Source: Clostridium sp. TW13
GTDB taxonomy: Bacteria > Bacillota > Clostridia > Clostridiales > Clostridiaceae
Assembly: GCF_024345225.1 (NCBI RefSeq)
Contig: NZ_BROD01000001.1
Location: 1,240,001-1,304,000 of the forward strand
Length of the DNA stretch: 64,000 nucleotides
Direction of reading: 5' to 3'
In this document: positions 25,478 through 34,680 of the stretch, piece by piece
Layout: the number at the start of each line of letters is the position of its first letter
Numbering within the stretch: position 1 is the first letter of the stretch
Notes under the pieces: generated by a model
Told to the model about the DNA's origin: nothing
The model's input: only the letters and a program-made list of their open reading frames with translations
Database searches by the model: none
Program-made: the position numbers and the translations under genes

Positions 25478-26656
25478 ATGGGATTTTTTGAAACATTGAA
25501 AGAAGTAATAACCAATAAACCATCTACATTAAGAGAGCCTGTTTTTATTAAAGAGTTTAATGAAGATAATAAGCAATTTAGTGAGTTGAAAGAACTTTTA
25601 AGAATAGCACCAGAGGAAGCAAAAAAACAAATAGAACAAGATATTAAATTACTTTCTTATGGAATGGTTGGAGAAAGAAATGTGGCTTATGAGCTAAAAA
25701 GCAGTCATATGCCAATATTAATATTACATGATTTATTTCTTGAGTATAATGATCTTCAGGCACAAATTGATTTTGTGGTAATAGCTCAAAGATTTATTTT
25801 AGTAATTGAGTGCAAAAATTTAGTTGGAGATATTTCTATATCAAGTGATGGAGATTTTGTAAGGTATTTTAAAGGACCAAGTGGGAAAGTGTATAAGAAA
25901 GAAGGCATGTACAGCCCTATTGTTCAAAATGAGAGGCATGTAGCTTTACTTGAAGATATTCTTATGAAAGAAAAAAGCTTTAATAAGAAAGGCTGTAAAT
26001 TAATAAAACATATTGTAACTGTGGCAAATCCCAAAGCTGTAATCAATAGCAAATACGCCAGTAAAGATATAAAGAAACATATAATAAAGCATGATCAGTT
26101 GATAAATAAGCTTAAAGAATTGCATGAAGCAAATAAGGATGGAAACTGGTTTCCAGAAGAAACTATGTATGGGATAGCAAATGATTTATTGAAATACAAT
26201 GGAACATATACAGTTAATTATGAAAGAAAGTATGGATTTTCCCTTACTAGTTATGATGATAAAAACATGGATTTAAAAGATGATTGTTCGGAGCAGAAAG
26301 CTGCCATAGAAAATAAAGAAATTGTTAAAGAAACAGAGTTAGTAGAGGATGTAGAAGAAGTAGGAAAAATAAAGATCGTAGAAAAATTAGTGAAAATAGA
26401 TTCTCGAGAAAAAGTAGCGAAAAGTGAGAAAATAGAGGAAAGTGAACTTTATAAAGAATTAAAGCAATATCGTTATAATAAAAGTAAGGAAGAAAACAAT
26501 AAACCTTATTTTGTGTACAACAATTTACAATTGGAAGCTTTAGTTACAGCAAAGCCTAAAACCATAGAAGAACTTAAATTAGTTAATGGCTTTGGACCTG
26601 TTAAATGTGAAAAGTATGGGCAAGACATTATTGAAATTGTTAAGAAAAATTTATGA
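25478..26656 (+). CDS. NERD-domain nuclease-related protein with C-terminal HRDC domain
   Basis: Protein of 392 residues. Residues 60-180 are a NERD domain: GMVGERNVAYELKS, then LQAQIDFVVIAQRFILVIEC with K next (the D..E.K set of a PD-(D/E)XK-like nuclease site). A Glu/Lys-rich coiled linker runs from 265 to 325. From about 325 an HRDC domain (LYKELKQYRYNKSK ... KTIEELKLVNGFG) should bind nucleic acid as in RecQ and RNase D. Known NERD proteins process DNA or RNA. First of a co-oriented series; next gene begins 51 nt later. Confidence 0.8.
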   Translation: MGFFETLKEVITNKPSTLREPVFIKEFNEDNKQFSELKELLRIAPEEAKKQIEQDIKLLSYGMVGERNVAYELKSSHMPILILHDLFLEYNDLQAQIDFVVIAQRFILVIECKNLVGDISISSDGDFVRYFKGPSGKVYKKEGMYSPIVQNERHVALLEDILMKEKSFNKKGCKLIKHIVTVANPKAVINSKYASKDIKKHIIKHDQLINKLKELHEANKDGNWFPEETMYGIANDLLKYNGTYTVNYERKYGFSLTSYDDKNMDLKDDCSEQKAAIENKEIVKETELVEDVEEVGKIKIVEKLVKIDSREKVAKSEKIEESELYKELKQYRYNKSKEENNKPYFVYNNLQLEALVTAKPKTIEELKLVNGFGPVKCEKYGQDIIEIVKKNL

Positions 26657-26707
26657 TATAAATTGAGATGCAATATATATGAAAAAAGCATTTTAGGTGG
26701 GATTTAA

Positions 26708-27871
26708 ATGGACAAAATATATGTTCCTCAACAGAATATAATATTGCCAAAGGAAATAGCAGAGGTTCCTTATAGTGCAGAAGTTGATTATGCAGTTTTC
26801 TCTAGAGTATTAAGAGATGATAAAGTAGTGGCAAGCTATAAATTATATTGGTTATTATCCTTATTGGATGAGGTTTCTATTGGGCATAAAGAAATAGAAT
26901 TTAGAAGGTTGATTTGTAAAATGATAGTGTATGCATGGTATCCACTTTTGAAGTTTAAGCTTAGTTTTGGATATTGTGATAACTTGGCAAAGGTGGCTGA
27001 GTATATTTCAGAGACTTTTAATCTACCAAGTAACTATGATTCACATAAGCTTTTAGATTTTATATATAAAAGTGAAGATAAGACGTTGAATAAAATGATT
27101 AGAGATTTAACTTTAAACGTTCCTTATAGATTTCTTTCTCCATTTTTTGAAGACAAGTTAAGAGGAAAGAAAAAGGTTGAAAAGATGATAGAGGAATTTT
27201 CAAAGGAAGATAACAGCTGTGTTTATGAAATATATAATAATGAAAAAGATGAGAAGTGTATAAGAGTAAGAGATAAATGGTGTGATTACTTGAAATACAA
27301 CTATAAGATACTTCAAGGATGGACATACTATAAGCTTGTATGTTTTCTTCAAAAGCGTAATCCAAATGTTCCAGGGATAGCAATGAAATTAGAAGCACCT
27401 AAAACTAGAGAGTTAAAGGAGCAAACTAAGATATGGAAGAAGATCATAGAGCAAAAGCATATAGTTGATCTTTATACTGGCTTAGATTTTACCAGTGATA
27501 ATTATGATGAATATGGAGTTTTAAGCCTTGATCACTTCATTCCTTGGAGCTTTGTACTTCATGATCAAATGTGGAATTTGACTCCAACCTTTAAAAACAT
27601 CAATAGCAAAAAGAGTGATAATTTGCTTGATTATGATACCTATATAGACAAGTTCTGTGAGCTGCAATATGAAGCTTTCTGCTTTGTAGTAGATACAAAT
27701 GCAAGAAACTCAGTGGAGGAATATAGAGATATATTAAGAGTTGAAAATGCAAGGAAGTTTAAGGAGCAAAGACAGGAAGAGGAATTTATAAAAAGACTAA
27801 AACAAGAGATTGGGCCTGTTTATGGAATTGCTAAGAATCAGGGCTTTAGAGTGATGGATAGGTTAGTTTAA
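26708..27871 (+). CDS. HNH endonuclease
   Basis: Protein of 387 residues. The HNH nuclease core is near residues 270-300: LSLDHFIPWSF followed by the Asn/His-type helix MWNLTPTFKNINSKKSDNL (DH...N...N). The preceding DLYTGLDFTSDN lacks a zinc CxxC pair. The 260-residue N-terminal region is helical and unassigned, and may recognise the target. Sits 51 nt after the NERD gene and 27 nt before the ATP-grasp gene: likely one operon. Typical of a restriction or conflict function. Confidence 0.82.
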   Translation: MDKIYVPQQNIILPKEIAEVPYSAEVDYAVFSRVLRDDKVVASYKLYWLLSLLDEVSIGHKEIEFRRLICKMIVYAWYPLLKFKLSFGYCDNLAKVAEYISETFNLPSNYDSHKLLDFIYKSEDKTLNKMIRDLTLNVPYRFLSPFFEDKLRGKKKVEKMIEEFSKEDNSCVYEIYNNEKDEKCIRVRDKWCDYLKYNYKILQGWTYYKLVCFLQKRNPNVPGIAMKLEAPKTRELKEQTKIWKKIIEQKHIVDLYTGLDFTSDNYDEYGVLSLDHFIPWSFVLHDQMWNLTPTFKNINSKKSDNLLDYDTYIDKFCELQYEAFCFVVDTNARNSVEEYRDILRVENARKFKEQRQEEEFIKRLKQEIGPVYGIAKNQGFRVMDRLV

Positions 27872-27898
27872 AAATTTAATGAGGGGCAGGGAGTCTTT

Positions 27899-28627
27899 AT
27901 GAAAGTATTTATAAGAAAAGGTTTTGATAATGAAATTTCAAATCACAATTTTTATGAAGCATTTAGCGGATTCAAGCAAATGGGATTTGAAATAAAGTTT
28001 TTTCAAAACATAGAAGATTTACGTGATAGCCAAAAAGAAGATATAGTAGTTGGTTATGTTGATGATGTAAGAACAGCATTGAGTAGATTTAATATTATAG
28101 CACCTGAAATAGATTATCCAGAGGAATTAAAAAGCTATTTAGGAAGGAAAATATGGAAGACTAAATTAAGTTCCATAGCCAATAATCCAGAAAATTGGAA
28201 CGTATTTATTAAGCCTATTGAGGATAAAAAGTTTACTGGAGTTGTAGTTAGAAGTACTAAAGATTTAATTGGTTGTGGAACTTATAATGAAGATACTGAA
28301 ATACTATGCTCAGAAGTTGTAAATTTCGTTGCAGAATGGAGATGCTTTGTTCGATATGGAAAGATAATAGATGTTCGTAGATACAAAGGGGATTGGAGAG
28401 CAAATTTGAATTCTACAATAGTAGAAAATGCAGTATCTGAATTCAAATCTGCACCTAAAGCATATGCCATAGATTTCGGATTAACAGATAAAGGGGAGAC
28501 TTTATTAATTGAAGTAAATGATGGCTATTCTTTAGGCTTCTATGGATTATCAGATTTAGCATATGCAAAGTTATTGGCTGCTAGATGGGCTGAGTTGACT
28601 AATACCATTGATGAGTGTGATTTTTAG
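27899..28627 (+). CDS. ATP-grasp protein, R2K clade (DUF4343-like)
   Basis: Protein of 242 residues resembling the R2K clade of ATP-grasp enzymes related to CDC123, which are predicted to ligate amino acids or peptides onto targets in conflict and phage settings. Visible: VFIKPIEDKKFTGVVVRS (Lys of the nucleotide pocket), EWRCFVRYGKIIDVRRYKGD (Arg/Lys), and the metal-binding end IDFGLTDKGETLLIEVNDGY followed by SLGFYGL and RWAEL. Ligand and acceptor unknown. Close behind the HNH gene (27 nt), so likely cotranscribed. Confidence 0.72.
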   Translation: MKVFIRKGFDNEISNHNFYEAFSGFKQMGFEIKFFQNIEDLRDSQKEDIVVGYVDDVRTALSRFNIIAPEIDYPEELKSYLGRKIWKTKLSSIANNPENWNVFIKPIEDKKFTGVVVRSTKDLIGCGTYNEDTEILCSEVVNFVAEWRCFVRYGKIIDVRRYKGDWRANLNSTIVENAVSEFKSAPKAYAIDFGLTDKGETLLIEVNDGYSLGFYGLSDLAYAKLLAARWAELTNTIDECDF

Positions 28628-28725
28628 TAAAGCGATAATTAATTTTGAAAAGCTGATTTTTGAATTTAGAAATAGTAGGAATATAAGCATATAGAAAACA
28701 TTGCTAAGTAGATAGGGGAATGATT

Positions 28726-29643
28726 ATGTTTTTATACAATATTAATCAAGATGAATTAGAAGAAATAAAAGAAGTTCCATTTAAAAAGGAAATAGAGATT
28801 CATAAGTTGTGTGAAAGTAATTTAGAAAAAATATTTGCACTAAAGTTTGTAAAAAGGGAATTTTCATTTAATAACTTTAGATTTGATACTTTAGCATTTG
28901 ATGAAAGTAGTAAAGCTTTTGTAATAATTGAATATAAAAATACAAGTAGTTTTAGTGTCATAGATCAAGGATATGCTTATTTATCATTGTTATTAAATAA
29001 TAAGGCAGAGTTTATACTTGAATATAATGAAAGTTGCAATGGAAGCTTAAAAAGAGATGATGTTGATTGGTCTCAATCAAGAGTAATTTTTGTATCACCT
29101 TCATTTAATAATTATCAAAAGGAATCAATTAACTTTAAGGATTTGCCTTTTGAATTGTGGGAAGTTAAGAAATTTTCTAACAATATTGTCTATTTTAATG
29201 CAATAAAACAATCTAAAACATCTGAATCAATAAAAACTATAGTTAGTTCAAATGAGCAGGCTGAAGTTGTTAATAAAGAAGTTATGGTATATACAGAAGA
29301 GGATCATTTTAAAAATTCATCAGAAGAAATGATAGATTTGTACAGTAGGATTAAAGAATTTATTCTTTCATTAAATGATGGAATAACTATAAAAGCTAAA
29401 AAGTATGAAATGGGATTTCTATATAAAAATAAAATTATGGTAGATATTCACTTACAAAAGAAAGCATTAAAGATTTGGTTGAACACAAAGAAAGGAACTA
29501 TAAATGATTCTAAGAATATTGCTAAGGATATGTCCAATACAGGGCATTGGGGAAATGGGGATTATGAAATTCAAATTTCAGATGATGAAGAATTAGAATA
29601 TATTTTTAGTTTGATAAAGCAGGTTTATAGGTTAAGAATGTAA
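28726..29643 (+). CDS. PD-(D/E)XK-like nuclease with C-terminal DUF5655-type domain
   Basis: Protein of 305 residues. The N-terminal half carries FRFDTLAFDESSKAFVIIEY then K: a D...ExK core of restriction-endonuclease-like folds. The C-terminal 100 residues (LYSRIKEFILSLNDGITIKA ... NTGHWGNGDYEIQISDDEEL) match the DUF5655 domain, often found with nucleases. ATG 28726 is 6 nt after AGGGGA. Co-oriented with neighbours, 98-nt gap to the gene before. A defence or DNA-repair role is inferred. Confidence 0.72.
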   Translation: MFLYNINQDELEEIKEVPFKKEIEIHKLCESNLEKIFALKFVKREFSFNNFRFDTLAFDESSKAFVIIEYKNTSSFSVIDQGYAYLSLLLNNKAEFILEYNESCNGSLKRDDVDWSQSRVIFVSPSFNNYQKESINFKDLPFELWEVKKFSNNIVYFNAIKQSKTSESIKTIVSSNEQAEVVNKEVMVYTEEDHFKNSSEEMIDLYSRIKEFILSLNDGITIKAKKYEMGFLYKNKIMVDIHLQKKALKIWLNTKKGTINDSKNIAKDMSNTGHWGNGDYEIQISDDEELEYIFSLIKQVYRLRM

Positions 29644-29702
29644 TTTTTACATCAAGAGTTTAAGAGTGTAATATATAGATTAAAGTGTAAATGAGGGATA
29701 AT

Positions 29703-30356
29703 ATGAAATCGGCTTTACCAGAAAGCACTAAACTTTATGATTCTGTATTTTCAGACAAACAAAAGAGTGATATTCAAAAAATATTGGATGAAATCAATGA
29801 AAATATCTATAATTACTCAACAAAGAATCTATGGAAACTAGATCAAACAATAGGTGGGATTGGAGGCTACTGTATGCCCTGTGATCCTATAAAGAATCCA
29901 TTTTCAGGTGGGGAATATAGAGAGCTATTTAGACCATTACAATATGCACGTTCAGAAATAGATATAACTGGGATTCATTTGCATTCAAAGTATATTGTAT
30001 TAAATTGCGGATTACATTTGGAATCAGTGGTGAGATTAGCATTAAAACAATCCAAACATTTTGGAAATATCCGACATATGAATTCTACTCTTGGTAATGC
30101 AACAAAGAGACTTGAAGAAATAAATACAATACCTGATTTTATAATAAAGAATCTTTTTCTATTCGTAAAAATATATAATAAATCTAAACATGAAGTAAAT
30201 CAAGATAATAGTAGAGAAAGATTATTTATGGCAGATGATGCTATAATTGCTTATTATGCAGCTAGAATTATTGGAGTAAAGTTATTAGAATTCTTAGAAC
30301 ATGATTCAGTTAAATTTAAATATCCAATTGACAATAGTACATTTAATTATAGTTAA
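29703..30356 (+). CDS. Unknown protein upstream of the RT-nitrilase
   Basis: Protein of 217 residues I do not recognise. Predicted mostly helical from residue 90 on. Features: YCMPCDP (CxxC) near residue 60, HSKYIVLNCGLHLESVVRLA near 100, and KIYNKSKHEVN near 165, the last reminiscent of a HEPN helix, though it lacks the canonical Rx4-6H. ATG 29703 lies 5 nt after GAGGG. It is the nearest gene upstream of the RT (280-nt gap), so it may be an accessory. No function is claimed. Confidence 0.55.
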   Translation: MKSALPESTKLYDSVFSDKQKSDIQKILDEINENIYNYSTKNLWKLDQTIGGIGGYCMPCDPIKNPFSGGEYRELFRPLQYARSEIDITGIHLHSKYIVLNCGLHLESVVRLALKQSKHFGNIRHMNSTLGNATKRLEEINTIPDFIIKNLFLFVKIYNKSKHEVNQDNSRERLFMADDAIIAYYAARIIGVKLLEFLEHDSVKFKYPIDNSTFNYS

Positions 30357-30636
30357 AATATTGTACTTTACTAAGAGTTTACATCATGAAATTATATTAG
30401 AATTACATAGTGGATTATATAGAAATGTACAAGCCATGATTATAAGTAATAGTGTATACATTAAGTGTTTACACAGTTATTTCAATAAGGATGCCATTAA
30501 TGATAGGGATGTACCTGAATTTTTAGTAGACATTTAAATATTAATATGCCGAAGGTGATTATGAGAAGGTTCAGGGATAGATACAGAAGAGGAAAACATT
30601 GAATAGTATATAGAACATGATTAGGAGAGGAAAGTT
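30357..30636 (+). other. 280-nt gap upstream of the RT gene
   Basis: No supported gene. An open frame (30301-30537) overlaps the previous gene and lacks a ribosome site. A 13-codon Arg-rich ORF with a GAAGGTGATT leader lies near 30560. Some defence RTs have an adjacent noncoding RNA; no clear stable fold is visible here by eye. Confidence 0.35.
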
Positions 30637-33600
30637 ATGGGATTTGAAGAACAAATAAAAAGAGCATATAAAAAACTGAAAGCAAGTGTATATTATGATA
30701 AAACACAAGTGATATTGAGAAATAGTATTGCTGAATATGAATCTATAGGAATAGAAAATATAGAACTAAAATTTAGAAAAATATCAAAGATTCTTAATGG
30801 AAACGATAAGGAATGGAATGATTATGAACAAAAGTTATTATTATCAATAAATGCATTAACATTACCGAAAAAGATAAAATCTAATGAAGATTCAATTATC
30901 ATAAATGATTTAATCACCCAAATTCAAATTGCAGAAAATCAGTATTTTATTGATATGGATGTAGAGGGGCATTTATTAGGAGTCTTATGGATATTATATA
31001 TTGGGAAACTTATAGATTCTAATGTATATAAATGTTCATATGGAAATCGATTAAGTGAAAAATTAATTTCTGAAGATACAGGAGAAGCAAACTTTACTAA
31101 TACATTATTTAAACCTTATTTTACCCAATATGAAAGTTGGAGAGATTATGGTCTTGAAAAAGCTCAAGAACACTTGAAACTTTCGAAAGATGTAATTATA
31201 TTAACTATGGATTTTAGAAGGTTTTTTTATTCAGTGCATTTTGAAGAAGAAAATTTCGATGAATATCTATCTATATATATGAAGCAACCAGATATAGGTG
31301 GAGAAATAGTGAAAATAAATATTATAAAGAGAATAAATAAATTTGTTTACAAGGTATTAAAGAAATATAGTTCTTTATTTAAAAAGGAATTTGAAGAGCG
31401 TGTATTTTTACCAATAGGTTTTCTACCATCAAATATTTTATCTAATGAATACTTAAGAAAATTTGATTCAGCAGTTATAGAGAGATGGAATCCTTTATAT
31501 TATGGAAGATATGTTGACGACATAATTATAGTTGATAAGGTTGAAAAAAATAGTGGATTATTTGATTTGGTGAATACCAACACTATAAATAAAACAGAAA
31601 TAATAGAATACTTCTTATGTAAATGTAACGCAGATAAAAGTAGTAAATGCCCTAGAAATGCTTATTTATTAAAAAATGATGAAAATAAGAAGATATATTA
31701 TGTTAATAGTACTTTTCTAGGTAATTCTAAGGGAAGAGTAGAAGTACAAAATAATAAGGTAAATGTATTTTACTTCAGACATAATTTTTCAGATGCTTTA
31801 ATAACAAAATTTAAAAAAGCAATAGCACTAAATAAAAGCGAATTTAGGTACATGCCAGAAGATGATAATATATTGGAATCAGGAGATTATAGTGAAATAT
31901 TCGGACTGCAATACTCAGATTCAATAAATAAATTATCTGGAATAAAAGGAGTTTCAATTGATAAATATGAGTTATCAAAGTTTTTAGGCAAATATTTAAG
32001 AGTTGGGGGATTAATTAATGATAAAAAAGAATTAATGTTCATTAATGATATTCTCAGGATATTTAACGGCAGAGTAGTAATTGAGAATTATTTGGTTTGG
32101 GAAAAAATTGTAGAAATATTAGCTATTAACAATAAATTTGATGTTCTCATTGATTTTATAGGGTTAATAGTTAAAAGCATATCAAACTTAAATTACACAT
32201 ATTTTGAATGTACTATGAAAATGGAAACAAGTTTAGTGAAAATTTTATATGCTGGACTATGTAGAGGTTTATCATTAAATTGGGGGGAGAATGCTAAGCA
32301 ATGTATAGAGAGTATTTATAAGTTAGTTATAAAGAATAATACAAGAGAGATATCTGATGCTGCAAGTAAATTTAGCTATAAGGAAGTTTTAAAACAACGT
32401 CAAAATTTTCTTGTAACACGTATGTTAGATAATAATGCAATACCAGCATTAATTGATATAATTATTGAAAGTAATAATTTTAAAATGTTTACTGATAAAA
32501 TTAAATTGAATCTTACAGTTCTTGAAGAGTTTATGAAGTATATAGGTGAATTTGAATTTAAAAACATTAATTATTACTATTATCCTTATATAATTTCACC
32601 ACAAGAATTGCAATTAAGTGCTATTTTTTATGATATAAAAAATAATGAAAAGTTACGAAACCCAGAGGAACTTTTAGCAATTATTAATTATAATTATAAT
32701 AGATTAAACTTTAAAGCACAAAAAAGCAAAAGTAAAAATTACATAGATGAAATTGATGTTAAAGAAATTATAGAAACAAAGGATTATGATTTGTTTGCGA
32801 TTAAAGTTGGGAAAAGTATTAATAAACAAAAAGAAAAAATAAAAGTTGCTTTAGCAAATGTAAAATTGGATGAGAAGAATTTTATTGATGTTTTAACAAA
32901 CAGTCCTTGTCGAAGTCGTGAACGATATAAAAATCTTGCTGCAGTTGTTAAGGAAGCAATAAAGAATAATGCTGATATTTTAGTATTACCAGAGTCATAT
33001 TTGCCAATTGAGTGGCTCCCTATAGTGATGTCTATAAGTGCTAAGACACAGATGGCTATTATTACAGGAGTTGAACATATTGTTAGTGGTACTTTAGTTT
33101 ATAATTTTACTGCTACTATTTTACCGTTTATATATGAGGATTGTAAATATGCCTATTTAAATATGCATAGTAAAGTAGTTTATTCGCCAGATGAAAAATT
33201 TACAATTGAGGGATATAGGTTTGACTGTGCTGAAGGAAGGAATCATGAGTTATTTGTTTGGAATAATTTATGGTTTCCAGTATATTGTTGTTTTGAAGTT
33301 GCGTCAATAAAAAGAAGAGCTCTATTTCAATCAATTGCTGATTTAGTTGTAACAATTGAATGGAATCATGATATTAATTATTACAGTAGTATAATTGAGT
33401 CGCTAAATAGAGACTTGCATTGTTATTGTATACAAGTCAATACTTCCGATTATGGTGACAGTAGACTAATAAAACCTTCGAAAACAGAAAATAAAGATAT
33501 AGTAAAAATAAAGGGTGGAGTAAATAGTACAGCATTAATTGATGAAATTAACATAAAAGCATTACGAGATTTTCAAATTAAGGAATATGGACTTCAGAAA

Positions 33601-33708
33601 ATGGATAAGGCATTTAAACCTACACCGCCTTTCTTTTCACCAGATATTGTTAATGCAAAAAGGAAAGGAAGCTTGTGGAATCAAATTGAACATTATATGA
33701 AAGAATAG
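30637..33708 (+). CDS. Defence-type reverse transcriptase fused to a nitrilase (DRT1/UG-class)
   Basis: Protein of 1023 residues with two enzymes. RT part: motif A ILTMDFRRFF with Asp192, motif B-like LPIGFLPSNILSNEYL, and motif C YVDD at 292-295, so all catalytic Asp are kept. A long helical linker follows (about 430-720). C-terminal carbon-nitrogen hydrolase domain: Glu786 in LPESY, Lys846 in MHSKV and Cys885 in YCCFEV, the full nitrilase triad. This RT-nitrilase architecture is that of unknown-group defence RTs (DRT type 1/UG1, with related UG5), which give phage resistance; the exact class is not settled here. GGAG precedes the ATG. Confidence 0.88.
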   Translation: MGFEEQIKRAYKKLKASVYYDKTQVILRNSIAEYESIGIENIELKFRKISKILNGNDKEWNDYEQKLLLSINALTLPKKIKSNEDSIIINDLITQIQIAENQYFIDMDVEGHLLGVLWILYIGKLIDSNVYKCSYGNRLSEKLISEDTGEANFTNTLFKPYFTQYESWRDYGLEKAQEHLKLSKDVIILTMDFRRFFYSVHFEEENFDEYLSIYMKQPDIGGEIVKINIIKRINKFVYKVLKKYSSLFKKEFEERVFLPIGFLPSNILSNEYLRKFDSAVIERWNPLYYGRYVDDIIIVDKVEKNSGLFDLVNTNTINKTEIIEYFLCKCNADKSSKCPRNAYLLKNDENKKIYYVNSTFLGNSKGRVEVQNNKVNVFYFRHNFSDALITKFKKAIALNKSEFRYMPEDDNILESGDYSEIFGLQYSDSINKLSGIKGVSIDKYELSKFLGKYLRVGGLINDKKELMFINDILRIFNGRVVIENYLVWEKIVEILAINNKFDVLIDFIGLIVKSISNLNYTYFECTMKMETSLVKILYAGLCRGLSLNWGENAKQCIESIYKLVIKNNTREISDAASKFSYKEVLKQRQNFLVTRMLDNNAIPALIDIIIESNNFKMFTDKIKLNLTVLEEFMKYIGEFEFKNINYYYYPYIISPQELQLSAIFYDIKNNEKLRNPEELLAIINYNYNRLNFKAQKSKSKNYIDEIDVKEIIETKDYDLFAIKVGKSINKQKEKIKVALANVKLDEKNFIDVLTNSPCRSRERYKNLAAVVKEAIKNNADILVLPESYLPIEWLPIVMSISAKTQMAIITGVEHIVSGTLVYNFTATILPFIYEDCKYAYLNMHSKVVYSPDEKFTIEGYRFDCAEGRNHELFVWNNLWFPVYCCFEVASIKRRALFQSIADLVVTIEWNHDINYYSSIIESLNRDLHCYCIQVNTSDYGDSRLIKPSKTENKDIVKIKGGVNSTALIDEINIKALRDFQIKEYGLQKMDKAFKPTPPFFSPDIVNAKRKGSLWNQIEHYMKE

Positions 33709-33792
33709 AATTTAATTTCTATGAGAGTAATTTTTGAATAATAATTATTAAAATTATGTTATTTTTCAAGATGGCTAGAAGGGGTTGAAAAT

Positions 33793-34178
33793 ATGGTAGC
33801 TAATAATGCAGTTTATGATAAGGGGATTTGTGGAAAAAGTTAGAAAGGAAGATAGGATTTAAATTGTCAAAAATGAAATGAAATTAGGAATGAGTGATGA
33901 GGATATTAGTAAATTGACAGAATTGAAAGTAGAAGAGATATGTAAAATAAGGCTGAGGAAACATGATTGCCAATAATGCATTTATGATAAGCGGAATGAA
34001 GGAAAAAGTCAGAAAGGAAACCCAGAAAGAAATCAGGAAAAGTGAAGAAGAACTTATAAAACAAGAAAAAATTAAAACTTCAAAAAACTTATTAGAGCTA
34101 GGAGTGGAAATTAATAAGATTAGTAAGGCTACTGGACTTGCAGAAAAGAGAATCATAGAGCTTAGTAAAGGTAAATAA
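33793..34178 (+). pseudogene. Tandem decayed tails of Rpn-family (PD-(D/E)XK) nuclease
   Basis: Two related pieces. The second, 33963-34178, is open for 71 residues (IANNAFMISGMKEKVRKETQ ... ISKATGLAEKRIIELSKGK), which is the C-terminal tail of Rpn/transposase-like nucleases ('SKNLLELGV..ISKATGL'). The first, from 33793, starts with the same block (VANNA ... RGFVEKVRKE), but with a frameshift and stops; after it, MKLGMSDEDISKLTELKVEE is again such a tail. The nuclease domain is absent, so both are remnants, probably a tandem duplication. Confidence 0.6.
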
Positions 34179-34207
34179 AAAATTATTTTCCTGTAGGTGT
34201 AATATAG

Positions 34208-34244
34208 AAATCCTGATCAATTTTATAATTGGTTGGGATTTTTT
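34208..34244 (+). terminator. Intrinsic terminator, twin of 43395-43429
   Basis: AAATCC..CAATT pairs with AATTG..GGATTT, then TTTTTT. The core is almost identical to the terminator at 43395, including the loop CAATTTTATAATTG. Confidence 0.8.
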
Positions 34245-34568
34245 ATTTCAGATGTTGCTCAAAGTATCTACCTCCAAGCATGGCTTGATAATTCTGAAGA
34301 TGACTTTATTCTAAAGATAAAAGGAGACTCCATGATAAATAAGAATATAAATGATGGGGATTATGTAGTTATAAAGAAACAAAAGGCAGCTAATATAGGC
34401 GACATAGTGGCTGTAGATATTGAAGATAACTGCACTTTGAAAACCTATAAAACCATGGGTGGAAAGATCCTTCTTATGCCAGAAAATGATGCATATGAAC
34501 CTTTTATGCTGGATGAAGGACAGTTCAGCATCATTGGAGTAGCTGTGGGATTGATAAAAAATTCATAA
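34245..34568 (+). pseudogene. LexA-like S24 peptidase domain without its DNA-binding head
   Basis: 108 codons open after the terminator without a usable start codon; the first Met is in KGDSM. The sequence is the self-cleavage domain of LexA-like proteins: FILKIKGDSMINKNINDGDY (Ser nucleophile), LKTYK (Lys), PENDAYEPF and IIGVAVGLI. The winged-helix head is missing, so it is an N-terminally truncated lexA/phage-repressor paralogue. Confidence 0.7.
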
Positions 34569-34652
34569 TTGAGTTTAACAATTAAGGTTAACTACGGAAA
34601 GGCTCTGGTATTTAGCTCTGTTTTATAATAGTGATGATATGTATATAAATTT

Positions 34653-34680
34653 TAAGGGAAGCACCATTAGTTGCTTCCTT
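34653..34680 (-). terminator. Terminator of the SdpI-like gene
   Basis: AAGGAAGC and GCTTCCCTT pair on the minus strand directly after the stop at 34680; the following tract AAAATTT is only moderately T-rich. Confidence 0.6.

Noticed and set aside
30301-30537. 78-aa open frame between the unknown gene and the RT
   Set aside because: It starts inside the previous gene in another frame and has no ribosome site or known motif.
33793-34568. Prophage or intact transposon
   Set aside because: There are only tails and a truncated LexA-like domain, with no integrase, transposase, portal or capsid gene.
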